From Labia minor (taxonomy: Eukaryota > Arthropoda > Insecta > Dermaptera > Spongiphoridae): 64,000 bases of DNA. Positions 20,620 through 31,099 of this stretch are shown piece after piece (positions within the stretch are counted from its first letter, which is position 1; each line of letters opens with the position of its first letter). The position numbers were made by a program, and so were the translations under genes. The DNA is taken from contig OY720344.1 in the NCBI GenBank assembly GCA_963082975.1, forward strand, positions 97,655,228 through 97,719,227. The letters run 5' to 3'. A model generated the notes under the pieces. The model was not told where the DNA came from. It did not search any database and saw nothing but the letters and a program-made list of their open reading frames with translations.

Positions 20620-21005
20620 CTCCATGCCTTTTCTCAATACAATTTGTTTTTTTGTCGTTTTAAACTTATCCACATACACACACCTAGTAAAAGCTTTGCT
20701 ATGACGTCATTAGTCAATCGATTAAAAGCGACCGTGTTTGTAAATGTGTGTGTGTATGTGTTAGAAAGAGAGAGAGAGAAGGGATGGCAATTTTATCAAG
20801 GGGAAGGTGGTGGGTTGGTGTGCCTTGACACACACTTCTTGCTTCATCCATGAAGGCTAATAAGTGGGCCGCAGTTATCAGCAAAACGTGAGGGCTCCAC
20901 TTGACCATTGTTTCCTCTATGCTCAAGTTTTCGAATCGTTTTCCTTTGTCTTTTCCTCTTGATGAGATTCTTCTTTTACAAAAGAAATGATATACTCTCA
21001 ACAGT
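20620..21005. other. Mixed-composition island with CRE word, unidentified
   Basis: This is one of the least AT-rich unassigned stretches. It contains tgacgtcattag (20703), a (gt)n/(ga)n patch (20743-20780) and cttgacacacacttcttgct. Overlapping frames on both strands (69 and 95 residues) lack recognisable domains. It may be an old repeat or a host non-coding element. Confidence 0.25.
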
Positions 21006-21394
21006 ACAAGTGAAATAGTTTATAGTAATTTTTCAATCATTCACTCTTGAATTTAGTTCATTTTTTTTTTGTCTTGGCCAAGATATTGAATTCAAACAAT
21101 AAACTTAAAGGGGTAGTACTAGGGATGATTAAAAAAATGCCATATTTATTTAAAAAAAAATTGCTTAACATTAAAGAGTTGTAAAATTGCTTAAATTAAT
21201 ATAAATTGTTTTTAGTAAAATCAAAATTTTCTAAAATTCTTTAGTCCTATTTGATTTGTTTTATTAATATAATAATAAGATTTTTTTTATTTTTTATTTA
21301 TTATTACAATCTAACTCTACTAGTGTAGCTAATAAGTAATTTTATTTTATTACATTAAATTACTTATACATTACATCCCTATATTCATATAGGT

Positions 21395-21795
21395 TTGTGT
21401 GTTTTCCTTATTTCTTTTTTTCCCCTCTCAATAAAGTTCATGTGGTTTCACTCTTTCAAGTCTTGGGGTTGATTTTTTATGTTGAGCATATTCACTGCCT
21501 ACTCGTTGACATGTTCTTCCAATCTCCCTTTATGAGCTGTTGCACTTTTTTTAATAACTTCTTCTACCGTCTCCACTTCAAGATCCCGGTGGAGGTCAAC
21601 ATTACGAATATACCAAGGGGCATTCACCTCAATACATTATTTTGGAACCGTTGTATTATATTTCTGTTCGACTGGGCTGTGCTTCCTCATAGTTGTATAC
21701 CATAAGACCAAATTGGTTTGAGGATCTGGTTGTACAGTAAAAGTTTATTTTCGATGGTCATTGTAGGCTTTCTACCCATTAACCAGTATATTTTT
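21395..21795 (-). mobile_element. Jockey-like LINE fragment, reverse transcriptase C-terminal part
   Basis: The minus strand reads KIYWLMGRKPTMTIENKLLL, then YNQILKPIWSYGIQL, and after frameshifts NAPWYIRNVDLHRDLEVETV and EVIKKSATAHKGRLEEHVNE. This matches the familiar Jockey-clade region (..NKLLLYK.ILKPIW.YG.QLWG... then ..NAPWYV.N..IH.DL). Stops and at least one frameshift make it dead. The plus-strand ORF 21397-21705 is a shadow. Confidence 0.8.
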
Positions 21796-21999
21796 TTAAA
21801 TTTAAAAAAAAATAATAAGATGAAAAAAATAAATAAAAGAGTAAGATTTATAGGCTACAAATGTAAAGATTGAAGATGTTAATATTATTTTCATACCTGC
21901 TCAAATGCAGTTAGTTAATAGTTATTAAATGGAGTAAGTAGCAAAAAACAAGAAACTAGGATCTATGTAAAAAGATTAGTGAGAACTTAATTTACAAGA

Positions 22000-22150
22000 A
22001 AACTAATTGGGAAATTACCGGAATGTAGATCAATGTTTGATAGGCAGACGATATAGACCTTAATGTAAGGAAATTCGGAGAAAGTAAGAATTGGATGGAG
22101 ATGGATGGAAGAATCAAGTGACTCAGATAAAAGTTTTCAATAGAACCATA
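22000..22150 (+). mobile_element. Possible LINE tail remnant
   Basis: Frames here read ADDIDLNVRKFGESKNWMEM and similar, recalling the DDV..DL..LG..NW.E.A tail of the LINE seen elsewhere. It is too decayed for a firm call. Confidence 0.3.
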
Positions 22151-22364
22151 ATATAGATAAAATAATTAGTTTTATTGTCTATTAAAATCTTTAAAAAAAT
22201 CTAAAATTTTTTTAACTTAGTTCGATTTCTCAATCTCAATTTTGTTTCTACATTATAAAAATTTTAATTTAAATATTTAACTTCAATAATCTATGCTCAT
22301 ATAAAATATTAGAAAGTGAACGATTTTTTCATCAGAATCTTCTTCTTATCCGCTTTTTAAATAA

Positions 22365-22628
22365 CCGCTAGGTATGGATTCAGTTGGGGTAGCGGGTAGA
22401 TACTCTCTTGAGATCCCAATTGAAGAGAGATCTGCCTCAGTGAGTGGCGACCACTGCCCTACGCTAGCCCATGTATTTTCTCTCACTCTTATATCGAGGG
22501 AATGCATGTTCTACCCATAAATTCCCATCCAGTCCCAAATCATTCTTTCCCTTCTCTTTTTTCCAATCCTAGTATCAGGCTGTGGCTACAGGACGGCTAG
22601 GATCATCTTCATGTCGCATCAACATGAA
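22365..22628. other. Mixed-composition island, unidentified
   Basis: It includes ttggggtagcgggtagatac, agagatctgcctcagtgag, gcgaccactgccctacgc and ggctgtggctacaggacggc. A weak palindrome (gggtagcggg/cgctagccc) is present. It could be a tRNA- or 5S-unrelated SINE or an old repeat; no second copy was found in the window. Confidence 0.25.
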
Positions 22629-23081
22629 AAATCTGGGGTCTCGCAATTTTGAATTGGATTAATTCACATATATTAAATTTAAATTAAATTTAATTAATTA
22701 TAAATTATAAACTTAAATTAATAAATAATATTTATTAAACCAACGCGTGTTTGGCTCTTTGTTGATGGCACTACGTCACGTGCTGGCTCGTGATTTGCAA
22801 TGTTAAAAAATTAATTCCAGTACTTTTAGCGATTGAAATTCTATTTATATCAGTTTTACACAATTTTTAATCATGTGAAAAACAATCAAACATATATCTT
22901 TATTTTTGAGGTCAGTTTAGAGGAAAAAAATGAAAACGTGGTAGGTAATGACCCTCTTCCGAAAGAGCTACATTTCTCAAAAGCTGAGAGAAAACTACGA
23001 ATTTTGAATAATGCACGTGTACCAAATTTCATTATTCTAGCTCAAACCGTTTTTGGTTAATCTTGTCTACATACACACATA
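22629..23081 (+). mobile_element. Family D element, copy D1 (3' truncated)
   Basis: It has the D landmarks gcgtgtttggctctttgttg, cacgtgctggctcgtgattt, tcatgtgaaaaacaatcaaa, and accaaatttcattattctag near the microsatellite position, then stops at acatacacacat. The ORF 22833-23060 is a frame through the repeat. Confidence 0.7.
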
Positions 23082-23906
23082 AATTTTAATATGCTCCAAT
23101 ATTAGTTTATTTTAGAGTTGTAGTTGTAGTTTTTTGAATATGAATTTCTGAATTTGAATAGAGCTCTTATAATTTTGTCATTTTATACACTATTGATCAA
23201 TTCTTAAAGACAAGTACAAAGTTTTAGAAGATTAGATCAATTTAAATTATATTTTTAACATTAATTAATTTTTATTGTTTAAATTATCCATAATTTATAT
23301 AAATTTAATTAATTTCTTTATCCTTTGATGTGGCATCAAATAATTTAGGGTTAAATTATATATTATAATTTATTCTTACAAACAAAAATGTATTAAAAAG
23401 CAAATTCTATTCTAAAATAAGAAAAAAAAAACTCGGATCAATTACGAAATCAAAATTCAGTTTATGCAAAAAGTTGATTAAAATTCTCTTTGATTTAATT
23501 GAATCGAAGATTCAATCAAGAGGAGATTTACTTAATATCTCAATTGAACTTTAAATAAAAGTACTTTTATTAAAGTGTTTTAATCTTCCAACTTCCAAAC
23601 AAGTTAAGGGAAACTTTCTACAAAAACAGGATACGTCAAAGCCAGAGACTTTGTTTCCAACCAACAAGCTTTCCAAATCACCGGTCACCTCTTGCCATTT
23701 ACTATCCCACATTCACAATCTTATCAGCGGAAACTGTTCGGATGTTGACAATTTAGTTAATTCTCTCCTTTATAACACTGCATTATATCAGGACATTATA
23801 CTATATTATTTAAATTAATAATAAATCAATATTACCTTAATAAAATATATATATTCCACATAGAGTGTATTAATAATGTGAAATCCTTATTGTGCAGATA
23901 TTTGAA
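23082..23906. other. AT-rich stretch, no gene seen
   Basis: A mixed patch at 23625-23760 (acgtcaaagccagagactt, ccggtcacctcttgcc) has no recognisable identity. Confidence 0.35.
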
Positions 23907-24022
23907 ATAAAAAGTAGCGGCCTCCGATCAAGAAAATCAAGACAAGGGTTGAGAGGATCATTTCTGGTGATAACATCTATAACCTGCTTGATAAGTGCTG
24001 TCGTTGTCTAGGATGTCTTAAA
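23907..24022 (+). repeat. tRNA-derived SINE, copy S7 (3' half)
   Basis: It reads aaagtagcggcctccgatca, agaaaatcaagacaagggtt and ttgataagtgctgtcgttg, the body and tail of the SINE. The tRNA-like head is missing, as expected of a 5'-truncated retroposed copy. Confidence 0.7.
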
Positions 24023-24083
24023 AAACACAAAGATGTATTATTATAATATTAAAAATTAATAGCAAAAATCTAATTTAAGAATA

Positions 24084-24475
24084 AATCTGGACTGTCTCCA
24101 CTTGACTATCCCGAAAAATTGAATTGGATTAATTAACATATATTATATTTAAATTAAATTTAGTTAATTATAAATTATAAATTAAAATTAATAAATAATA
24201 TATATTAAACCAGCGCGTGTTTGGCTCTTTATTGATGGCACCACGTCAAATGCTAGCGCGTTATTTGCAGTCGTGTCAAAAAATTAATTCCGGTACTTTC
24301 AGCGATTCAATCAAGCTGAAATTTTACAAATAGCAATTTTATACAAATTTTAATCATGTGAAAAACTATCAAACATATATCTTTATTTTTAAGGTCAGTT
24401 TAGAGGAAAAAAAATGAATACGTGGTAGGTAATGACCCCCTTCCGGATGAGCTACATTTCTCAATAGTATTAGTA
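24084..24475 (+). mobile_element. Family D element, copy D2 (3' truncated)
   Basis: The start aatctggactgtctccactt is followed by the AT-rich segment, gcgcgtgtttggctctttat, and aggtaatgacccccttccgg. It stops at gctacatttctcaata, before the microsatellite region. Confidence 0.7.
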
Positions 24476-25431
24476 AATATTAGTAATATTTTTATTGTTT
24501 ATAAAAATAATTTTGAAATAAAAGAAATATAAATAGTATGATATTTCCTAAAATAATTATTAAATGTTTAAATATATTTGATATTTAAATGATATTAATT
24601 ACCAACTTAACCGTTTTGAATATAATTGCTTTTGTTTAATGGGAGTTTAGTTATGGTTTGGGTGAAAACAAAAATAATTTCAATTCATATCATGGCATTT
24701 TCCATTTCTAACGAATGACGTACCATCTACTAAATCCTTTTATTCCAAAGGTTTATTACAATTTATTCCAGATAACGATCATTAAACTGTCTGATAGAAC
24801 AAATATTATTTATTTCGTATTATATTTTTCTACTATAAAATTGTTGACTTATGTTTTACAAATATATTTTCATTTTTTTATATTAAATGTAAAAGATTGC
24901 AATTTAGCTCTACTCCAATATTTCAAAGCAATGTAGGAAAGGTTATTTAAAGGTTGAATATCGTAAGTAAGCAATGTAATTTCTGTCAAAAAAAATATAT
25001 ATATAAATTTGATACGAGGTATAGGAAAAATTTAACGTTTTTCTTTTTTTTTTCTTTTTCTTTTTAAATATACTTTGATTTCTTCTTTGAATGGTTTATT
25101 TTTTTTTTATTTATATATTGAAAAATAATATATAATATTTTTATATAAACTACAGCATTTTAAATTAATTTATTCAATCAATTATAAATTATTCATTTCA
25201 ATTGTTACTTATCAATGATTCTTTTAAGAAGTATAAAAGGTGCGCAATCCGATTACCGCGCTCAACCCTTCTCAGTACAATATATGCGCTGACATGTGAA
25301 AGCATTAGAATACCTCAATATGAACAAATTTTTTTTTATTTATTTCTCTTTCTGTTCTTGGGTTTTTCAAGTGAATGATCAATTAGCATAGGTCTCATTT
25401 ATGGAAAAAATAATTAAAATTAATTAATTGG
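24476..25431. other. AT-rich stretch, no gene seen
   Basis: A short mixed patch lies at 25230-25315 (aaggtgcgcaatccgattac, cgcgctcaacccttctcag). ORF 24715-24936 shows no domain. Confidence 0.35.
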
Positions 25432-25640
25432 CGTGAAACCTTTTTGTAGGATTGGGAAGCAACTAGTTAGTAGATTAGGAATGCGGGGGACAAGCAATAT
25501 AGGGCGGGACCTAAGAAAGATTGGAGAAAATAAAAGTTGGATGGAAGTAGTTCCAGAACGGATAGGAATGTTTAGAGGAATGTAGTTGCTGTTTCCAAGG
25601 ATTTTCAAGTTCCGTAGAATCACAGAAATACAGATGATTA
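25432..25640 (+). mobile_element. LINE 3' end, copy L3 (diverged)
   Basis: The frame reads RLGMRGTSNIGRDLRKIGEN and KSWMEVVPERIGMFRGM, then the tail gtttccaaggattttcaagt, matching the LINE tails in order but heavily diverged. The minus-strand ORF 25420-25671 is its shadow. Confidence 0.55.
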
Positions 25641-25770
25641 AAGTAATTATAATAATAACAGGTGTTTTCAAATATTCAGATTTAAAATATTAGATTAGTT
25701 CTTTGCAAAATATTTTATTTATTAAACTCATCTCTTTATGTGTTAGTAAAGTTTAACTTATCCTAAACGT

Positions 25771-25798
25771 CCTTCTTCTTCTTCTTCTTCTTCTTCTT
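25771..25798. repeat. (CTT)n microsatellite
   Basis: About nine tandem cttc/ttc units. Confidence 0.9.
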
Positions 25799-25812
25799 AC
25801 TATTATAATATT

Positions 25813-25882
25813 ACTAGCTGCTCCAAGCGCCTTCGGCGCTCTCCACACCTAAACGGGGGCTCCGCCCCCTTTACCCCCCCGA
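25813..25882 (-). mobile_element. Family A hairpin/CTAG module fused to a LINE end
   Basis: It reads actagctgctccaagcgcct, then tcggcgct and gggggctccgccccc, the same GC-rich module as at 29395. Here it joins directly to the LINE copy L4 at gagtgtcccta, without the usual AT-rich spacer. On the minus strand the order is LINE tail, then module, then CTAG. Confidence 0.65.
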
Positions 25883-26430
25883 GTGTCCCTATATATTCTG
25901 AGCTATAACCATCTAACTCCTACCCTGTCCCATCTCTCTCACGTTTCTTCCTACATTGTCCACCCTGTTCCCAATTGGTCTTCCAAACGGACGTTTTCCA
26001 ATCGAACTCCCCTCCAATATATTTTTCCTCTCCCATTCTAGCCATATGCCTTGCCGATCCCAGCCTTCCCTATTTTATGACCTATATCTAGAGATGCATA
26101 GAGGTAATGCAATTCCTTGTTATGCAGTCTCCGACATTCCCCAGTGTCCTCATTTTTCTTTGGCCCATAAATGCTGAGAAGAATCCTAATCTCAAATACT
26201 CTGAATCTACTCTCATCTCCCAGGGTTATAGACCATGCCTCCCACCCATATAATACAATTAATAATTTAATAATTTTGTTCCCCTTTGATAATAATTTCC
26301 CGATTGCAACCTCGATTTAAATTCTTTGCAAATATTATTCTCTCTGATACTAATTATTTTGTCTTATCACTATTAATTTCAAACCCCATCACTTTTCCTG
26401 CCTCGATTAAGTTTTTATGCTACTTTAAAT
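25883..26430 (-). mobile_element. LINE 3' fragment, copy L4
   Basis: One of the longer remains of this LINE. The minus strand reads through EAWSITLGDESRFRVFEIRI, then YGPKKNEDTGECRRLHNKEL, then a degraded GHVARM/GKRPxGR/RW region. This is the usual end of a reverse transcriptase ORF (..GxEAW..L...RL.VFE..ILR.I.GPK.. to the tail). Frameshifts and stops are present. The ORF 25956-26177 is a shadow. Confidence 0.7.
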
Positions 26431-27480
26431 GTTATTAATTTATTTAAAAAAAAACAAAGTAAACAAAATAAAAATAAAATATAAAGAAATTAACATAACA
26501 GTAAACTACTATAAAAATAATATTAAAAAATATATATTAAAATCTTACGTGAAAATCCAATTATGATATCAAATTTTCTTAATTAAAATGATTTACTCAC
26601 ATAATCTTAAAAATTAATAGTATTAAATTATAGCCGTAATGTGAATGTTTTCAAAGTTTAAAAGAGCAATAAGATCAATTGAAAATATAGTAAATATCAA
26701 TATATATATATATATATAAAAAAATTTTATCTGCACATTGCTCAGAATTTAAATTTTTTTGCTTATATTCGCGTTTCATGTTCTCTAGAATCCAAAAGTG
26801 ACGTTAGAATTTTTCATTTCTGTTCATAGACTATAAATTTTATTAATATCTAATCAATAACCGCAGAAATTAATTTTTAAAAATTTGATATAAACATGTT
26901 GTCATATAGCAGCGCAAAGAATACAATAAAAAAGATGTTTTTAATATTTATATTTTTATTTTTCTAATATTTTTCTAATATTAATTATTAATCTTTTTCA
27001 ATTAATCATATAGTTTTTTATATATGTTTATTTATGCAGAAAAAATTAATTGACATAATTATTAATTTAATAAAATAAAATTTAATAATAAAATTTAATT
27101 TAATAAAATTAATTTAATAAAATAAAATAAATTAATAAAATATTAAAATAATAATAATAAAATTAATAAATTTGTAAAAAAAATATATAATACTTAAAGA
27201 AAAAAATGTGCCTGCGAGTTTCGAACTGAGGGTGCAAAGTCATTTTTTAATTTTTTTTTTTTTTTTTTTCAATTTAAAGAGTATGTTTATTAGCCAAAAA
27301 AATTTTTACAATAGTTGATTATCAGAACATACAAAAGATGAAAGTTACAATATTTACAAGATTAAATTGTTTCTTTTGCGATCATTTATTGATACGCTAT
27401 TACAATTTTAGTTAATTATATTATGTTTTATTTACATTTGTTTTCTTTTTTTTACTTAAGTATATTTTAAGTTTAATATA
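26431..27480. other. AT-rich stretch; possible SINE relic near 27205
   Basis: Only A/T-rich sequence and poly-T are present, apart from gtgcctgcgagtttcgaact (27207-27226). Its inverse contains agttcgaaactc, similar to a pol III B box. No A box was found. Confidence 0.3.
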
Positions 27481-27714
27481 CATATAATCAGGGTTGTGAT
27501 TGTCAACTCACCAGGAAAGGCTAGTAAAACCTGGAGATTCCAAGTGAAGGAAGAGGGGAGGGATGAGGGGTGATAATATTATTTATTTACAATTTTTCTT
27601 ATAAGTTACATTGTACAATATATTATATAATTATAAGGATACAAATAAATATTTACATTTTTTTTTTAAAAGATATATATATATATATATACAAAAGATT
27701 ATGTGATCCACCAT

Positions 27715-28160
27715 CTTTTTTTATTCACCTTTTTCCAATCTAATTTGTCTTTGTTCGAAATTTGCATATTATATCTCCATATTCTGTAAGGATCTCTTCC
27801 ATCCAGAAACGCATCAGTTATGGATTTATCTCCATATCTCCTAAATACATGATAGATAATTGGGATTCCATTATCATCTTGTATATATCCTTGTTTATCA
27901 AGGAATATGAACGCCTCTGGTGGGATAAAACCGCTTTTTAAAGTGTTTTTGAAATATGGCTCGTTTTGGAAGATTGACCAGCTAATGAGACTATTTGGAA
28001 CCTGTGCAACTTGGCAATAAAGGTTCGGGTGCAAAGTCATAAGATGGCGCGCTAGCTGGTTTACCCACGAACCAGTATTGTTTGCAAGCCTCTTATAAGG
28101 GTATATATAAGATCTCAAATTTTCGCCACCAGCGCCTCTATGATCTAGTATGGTAACTAA
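27715..28160 (-). CDS. Unidentified ORF, about 150 residues, no clear ATG start
   Basis: The open frame ends KKRWWIT-stop at its low-coordinate side. It runs back to an upstream in-frame stop near 28175 without an ATG at the proposed first residue (the codon is TTG). The peptide is well mixed and rich in aromatics: SWVNQLARHLMTLHPNLYCQ, PEAFIFLDKQGYIQDDNGIP, DAFLDGRDPYRIWRYNMQ. Base composition is clearly higher in G+C than the flanks. I do not recognise a family. It could be an exon, a transposon or viral gene remnant, or the 3' part of an element whose end lies near 28210-28345. Start and gene limits are unresolved. Confidence 0.4.
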
Positions 28161-28345
28161 ACTATTTTTAATTAATTAGCACTCCCTGGACACACCTTAC
28201 CAATTAGCGGTTTTATAAAAGAAGTCTGACATGCCCTGAGACCTACTGAATATGCATAAAAAATTTCATAAGAATCGGTCCAGCCGTTTCGGAGGAGTAT
28301 CATTTCAAAGTTTTGTGACACGAGAAATTTATATATAAGATTAAA
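28161..28345 (+). repeat. Retroelement-type 3' sequence
   Basis: The passage ttcataagaatcggtccagc cgtttcggaggagta, followed by gtgacacgagaaattt and atataagat, is a very common terminal sequence of insect and other invertebrate non-LTR (RTE-like) and related repeats. No coding region is attached on this strand. It may belong to the same element as the ORF at 27715-28160. Confidence 0.5.
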
Positions 28346-28439
28346 ATTCTTGTTTTACCTTAATATTAATCAATTTATTCTATTATTTTATTTAAATAAT
28401 TAGAAAGTTATATTTTTCATTTATAAGAATTATTCCCTT

Positions 28440-28625
28440 TCCCTTTTTAGTGATTTTTTCTTTTAGGGATTTTTGCAGTCACAGGGATATTTTTATTTAG
28501 AGATTTTAGCTTTTAGGGATTTTCGGTTTTAGGGATTTTTCTTTTTATGGATATTTGGTTTTAGGGATTTTTTACTTTTAGGGATTTTTTCCTGTAGGGA
28601 TTTTTACCCGTTTCCCTTTGATACT
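28440..28625. repeat. Minisatellite of TTTTAGGGATTTTT units
   Basis: About eight imperfect units of 15-25 bp built on ttttagggattttt. The array is bracketed by ccctttcccttttta and ccgtttccctttgata. It contains tagggat, not the telomeric ttaggg repeat. Confidence 0.85.
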
Positions 28626-29393
28626 AATATATTATGATTTAGTTTTTTTTTATTATTAAACTTTTAATACCTCCCCACCTAAAATGTAAATGAGGTATCA
28701 CAAATCTTATATACTTAAAATTTTTATCATTATGATCTTTTAACTTTTTTAAGTAGCTAAAGTTATCAACTCCTTTATTTATTCATTTCTTTAATTGTAT
28801 CGTTAAATGAAGTAAGTTTAATTTTTTTTCAAAAGATAAACAAAAGAAAATCCGATTAACAAAGCTTTTTTTCAAGTTTTTATACTTTAATGAGGTCTTC
28901 ACAGCTTCTTGTTCCTTGTAAATTATTATTATTATTATTAATAACAAAAATTACTGAAAGTTTTTATAAAAAATAAATTTTTATATTTTTTTTTTGATCT
29001 TTTGTATTTATTTAATTCATTATAGATAAAAAAATTTAAAACAAAGACATCTTTCCTTTTGTTATTTTATTCTCTTTATATTTACCTCAGCTAATCAAAT
29101 TTTAAAAAGTAATATTTTTTATACTTACTATTATAGATGAAAAATATTGTAATCATGAGAAATATTGGAATTATAATTCCCCTGAGACTGAAAAAGTCAT
29201 TTTCTCCGTATCTCTGGATATGAAATCGATATCTATCTCTATTATTCATAGAAATAATCCATTTTTATTTATTTTGCTATTCTTTCTTTATATAATATTT
29301 ATAAAGATATTTACACTACACTGTCTATTTTATATTTTTGTATATACATGTAATATTATATAAAAGTAATATTTTTTTACCAATATATATACT
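28626..29393. other. AT-rich stretch, no gene seen
   Basis: Poly-T, (att)n near 28925 and other low-complexity sequence only. Confidence 0.45.
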
Positions 29394-29869
29394 ACTAGCT
29401 GCTCCGAGCGCCTTCGGCGCTCTTCACACCTAGACGCGGGCTCCGCCCCCTGTACCCCCGAGTGATACATAGTATTTGGTTGAAAGTCTGTATGTAAAAG
29501 GTTTTCATCCATTTTGTTTCCATCAGTATAAGTAGATAAGACATGTATTTGTTTTCTTGTAAAATATATCTATATATTTAATACGCTAGTGTCCGTCTGT
29601 ACGCAAAAAACTCCAGAGCCTAAACTACAAGGAGTAAGGTAACCAAATTTTTCTGAGGTGAAGGGTACCTCAAATGATGAAAAATAAAAAAGAAATTAGA
29701 ATCTTAGGTAACTCCTGAGCTGAGCTGCGGGTGTTCCATTTTCCAGAAATATATATAAAGGAGAGCGTTTGTATGTATGTAATTTGTTTACTTTTTTGCT
29801 GTCATAGAAACAGATATATATATATATATATTTAATTAGAACCTTTCTCTCTCTCCCTCTATTTTAAAT

Positions 29870-30835
29870 TTTAAAAAATGGAGTGTTCTAGCCAAATTAA
29901 GAAATTTAAATGCCTTATGCAACATTGATAGGTAAATGAATTGGACTGGAAGAGGAGACATATGATTAGAGAAATTGATGAAAAATCATCCGAAATGTAA
30001 TTAAACAAAAAAATTCAAGAATTATGATACGGATACGACTTACATACAATTAACATACAAAATGTAGAATTTGAAAAAGTATAAATATTTAAATACTTAA
30101 GATCTCTAATCACGAAAGATAATAATATTCGAGAAGAATTTAAATCGACGTTGTAATTGAGTAACGCCTGTTATTATGCAGTAAAGGGGCTTATCTCATC
30201 AAAGAGGATCAAAATTAAAATATATAAAACAATTATTTTTCATGTTGATCGATGATAGGGTGACCATATTTCGAGAACACCAAACCGGGACAAACGGTAT
30301 TTTTTAGAACTAAATTAAAAAATTTTGAAAAAAAAAATTAAGAAATGTCCTAAATATTGAAAAAACGGGACAGTAGGCTGTCCCGAAGACATTTTTGGGA
30401 CAGTGCACCTAAAGACGGGACGTTTGGTCACCCTATCGATGACTCTGGGAGACGAGAGTAGATTTGGAGTATTTGTGAGATTAATATTGTTCGCAGCATT
30501 TATAGGCCAAAAGAAGATGAGGTCACAGGGGGATGGCGGAAATGGCATAACGAGAAATAATTTCCAGATATAGTTAAGGTTATAAAATCAAGAAGGCTGG
30601 GATGGGAAGGGGACGTGGTTGGAATTGGAGAAACTAGAAATTGGGAGAAACCGATTGGGAAACATCCGGTGGAAGACCAAGGACCAAGGTGGGTGGACAA
30701 TGAAGGAAGGGACATGGGAGAGATGGGACAGGGTAGGATTTGGTTGTAGCTCAGGATAGGGACGCTTAGAGAAATGTGGATTTTGCGGCTAAGAACTTTC
30801 GAAAACTGTAGAGACACAGAGTTAGATAAATATAA
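29870..30835 (+). mobile_element. LINE 3' fragment, copy L5
   Basis: The plus strand shows degraded reverse transcriptase C-terminal sequence: FKYLRSLITKDNNIREEFKS, then LSNACYYAVKGLISSKRIKI and IYKTIIFHVDR. The MITE at 30256-30434 follows, and then ESRFGVFVRLILFAAFIGQK and the tail WRNVDFAAKNF. These match the standard order FKYLGS.I..D, N.CYYAL..LL, IYKT.IRPVLLYG, RL..FER.ILR.I.GPK. Many stops and shifts make it inactive. ORFs 30315-30548 and 30500-30844 are shadows. Confidence 0.75.
30256..30434. mobile_element. hAT-type MITE family F, copy F2, with 8-bp duplication
   Basis: It starts tagggtgaccatatttcg and ends gggacgtttggtcaccct, with the inverted repeat agggtgacca/tggtcaccct. The octamer atcgatga flanks it at 30248-30255 and 30435-30442. 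Internal tgtcccgaagacatttttgg and acgggaca blocks pair with each other. It interrupts LINE L5. Confidence 0.85.
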
Positions 30836-31099
30836 CATATACAATAATAATATATAATTAATTTACTGATTAAATTAAAATATATTTTACAAGAAAACAA
30901 ATACATGTCTTATCAACTTATACTGATTGAAACAAAATGGATGAAAATCTTTTACATACAGACTTTCAACCAAATACTATGTATCACTCGGGGGCACAGG
31001 GGGCGGAGCCCCCGTCTAGGTGTGAAGAGCGCCGAAGGCGCTCGGAGCATCTAGTTTTAATTTAATCAGTAAATTATTTATATATTATTATTGTATATG

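Larger units (their letters stand above)
29560..30888 (+). repeat. Left arm of a kilobase-scale inverted repeat
   Basis: This arm, from aatacgctagtgtccgtctg through LINE L5 to actgattaaattaaaata, recurs in inverse at 31058-32292. The two arms are highly similar, with small indels, and enclose the roughly 170-bp family A module. Both arms carry the same MITE at the same position, so that MITE was inserted before the arms were duplicated. Confidence 0.8.
29395..31055. mobile_element. Family A unit: long inverted ends flanking a LINE 3' fragment
   Basis: The left end (ctagctgctccgagcgcctt, about 29395-29566) and right end (gaaggcgctcggagcatcta, about 30885-31055) are inverse copies of roughly 160 bp. 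Each contains gggggcggagccccc-type and gagcgccgaaggcgctc palindromes; the latter stem sits seven bases before CTAG at the right edge. Between them are LINE copy L5 and a MITE. The compact copy at 14655-15121 has the same architecture. Helitron-like 3' termini are suggested, but the inverted arrangement is unusual for them. Confidence 0.5.

Noticed and set aside
20703-20714. CRE-driven promoter
   Set aside because: A single tgacgtcat word without a conserved gene start is not enough; the same word also occurs in the family C repeats.
28440-28625. Interstitial telomere repeat
   Set aside because: The unit is ttttagggattttt with variable spacing, not tandem ttaggg or ttagg.
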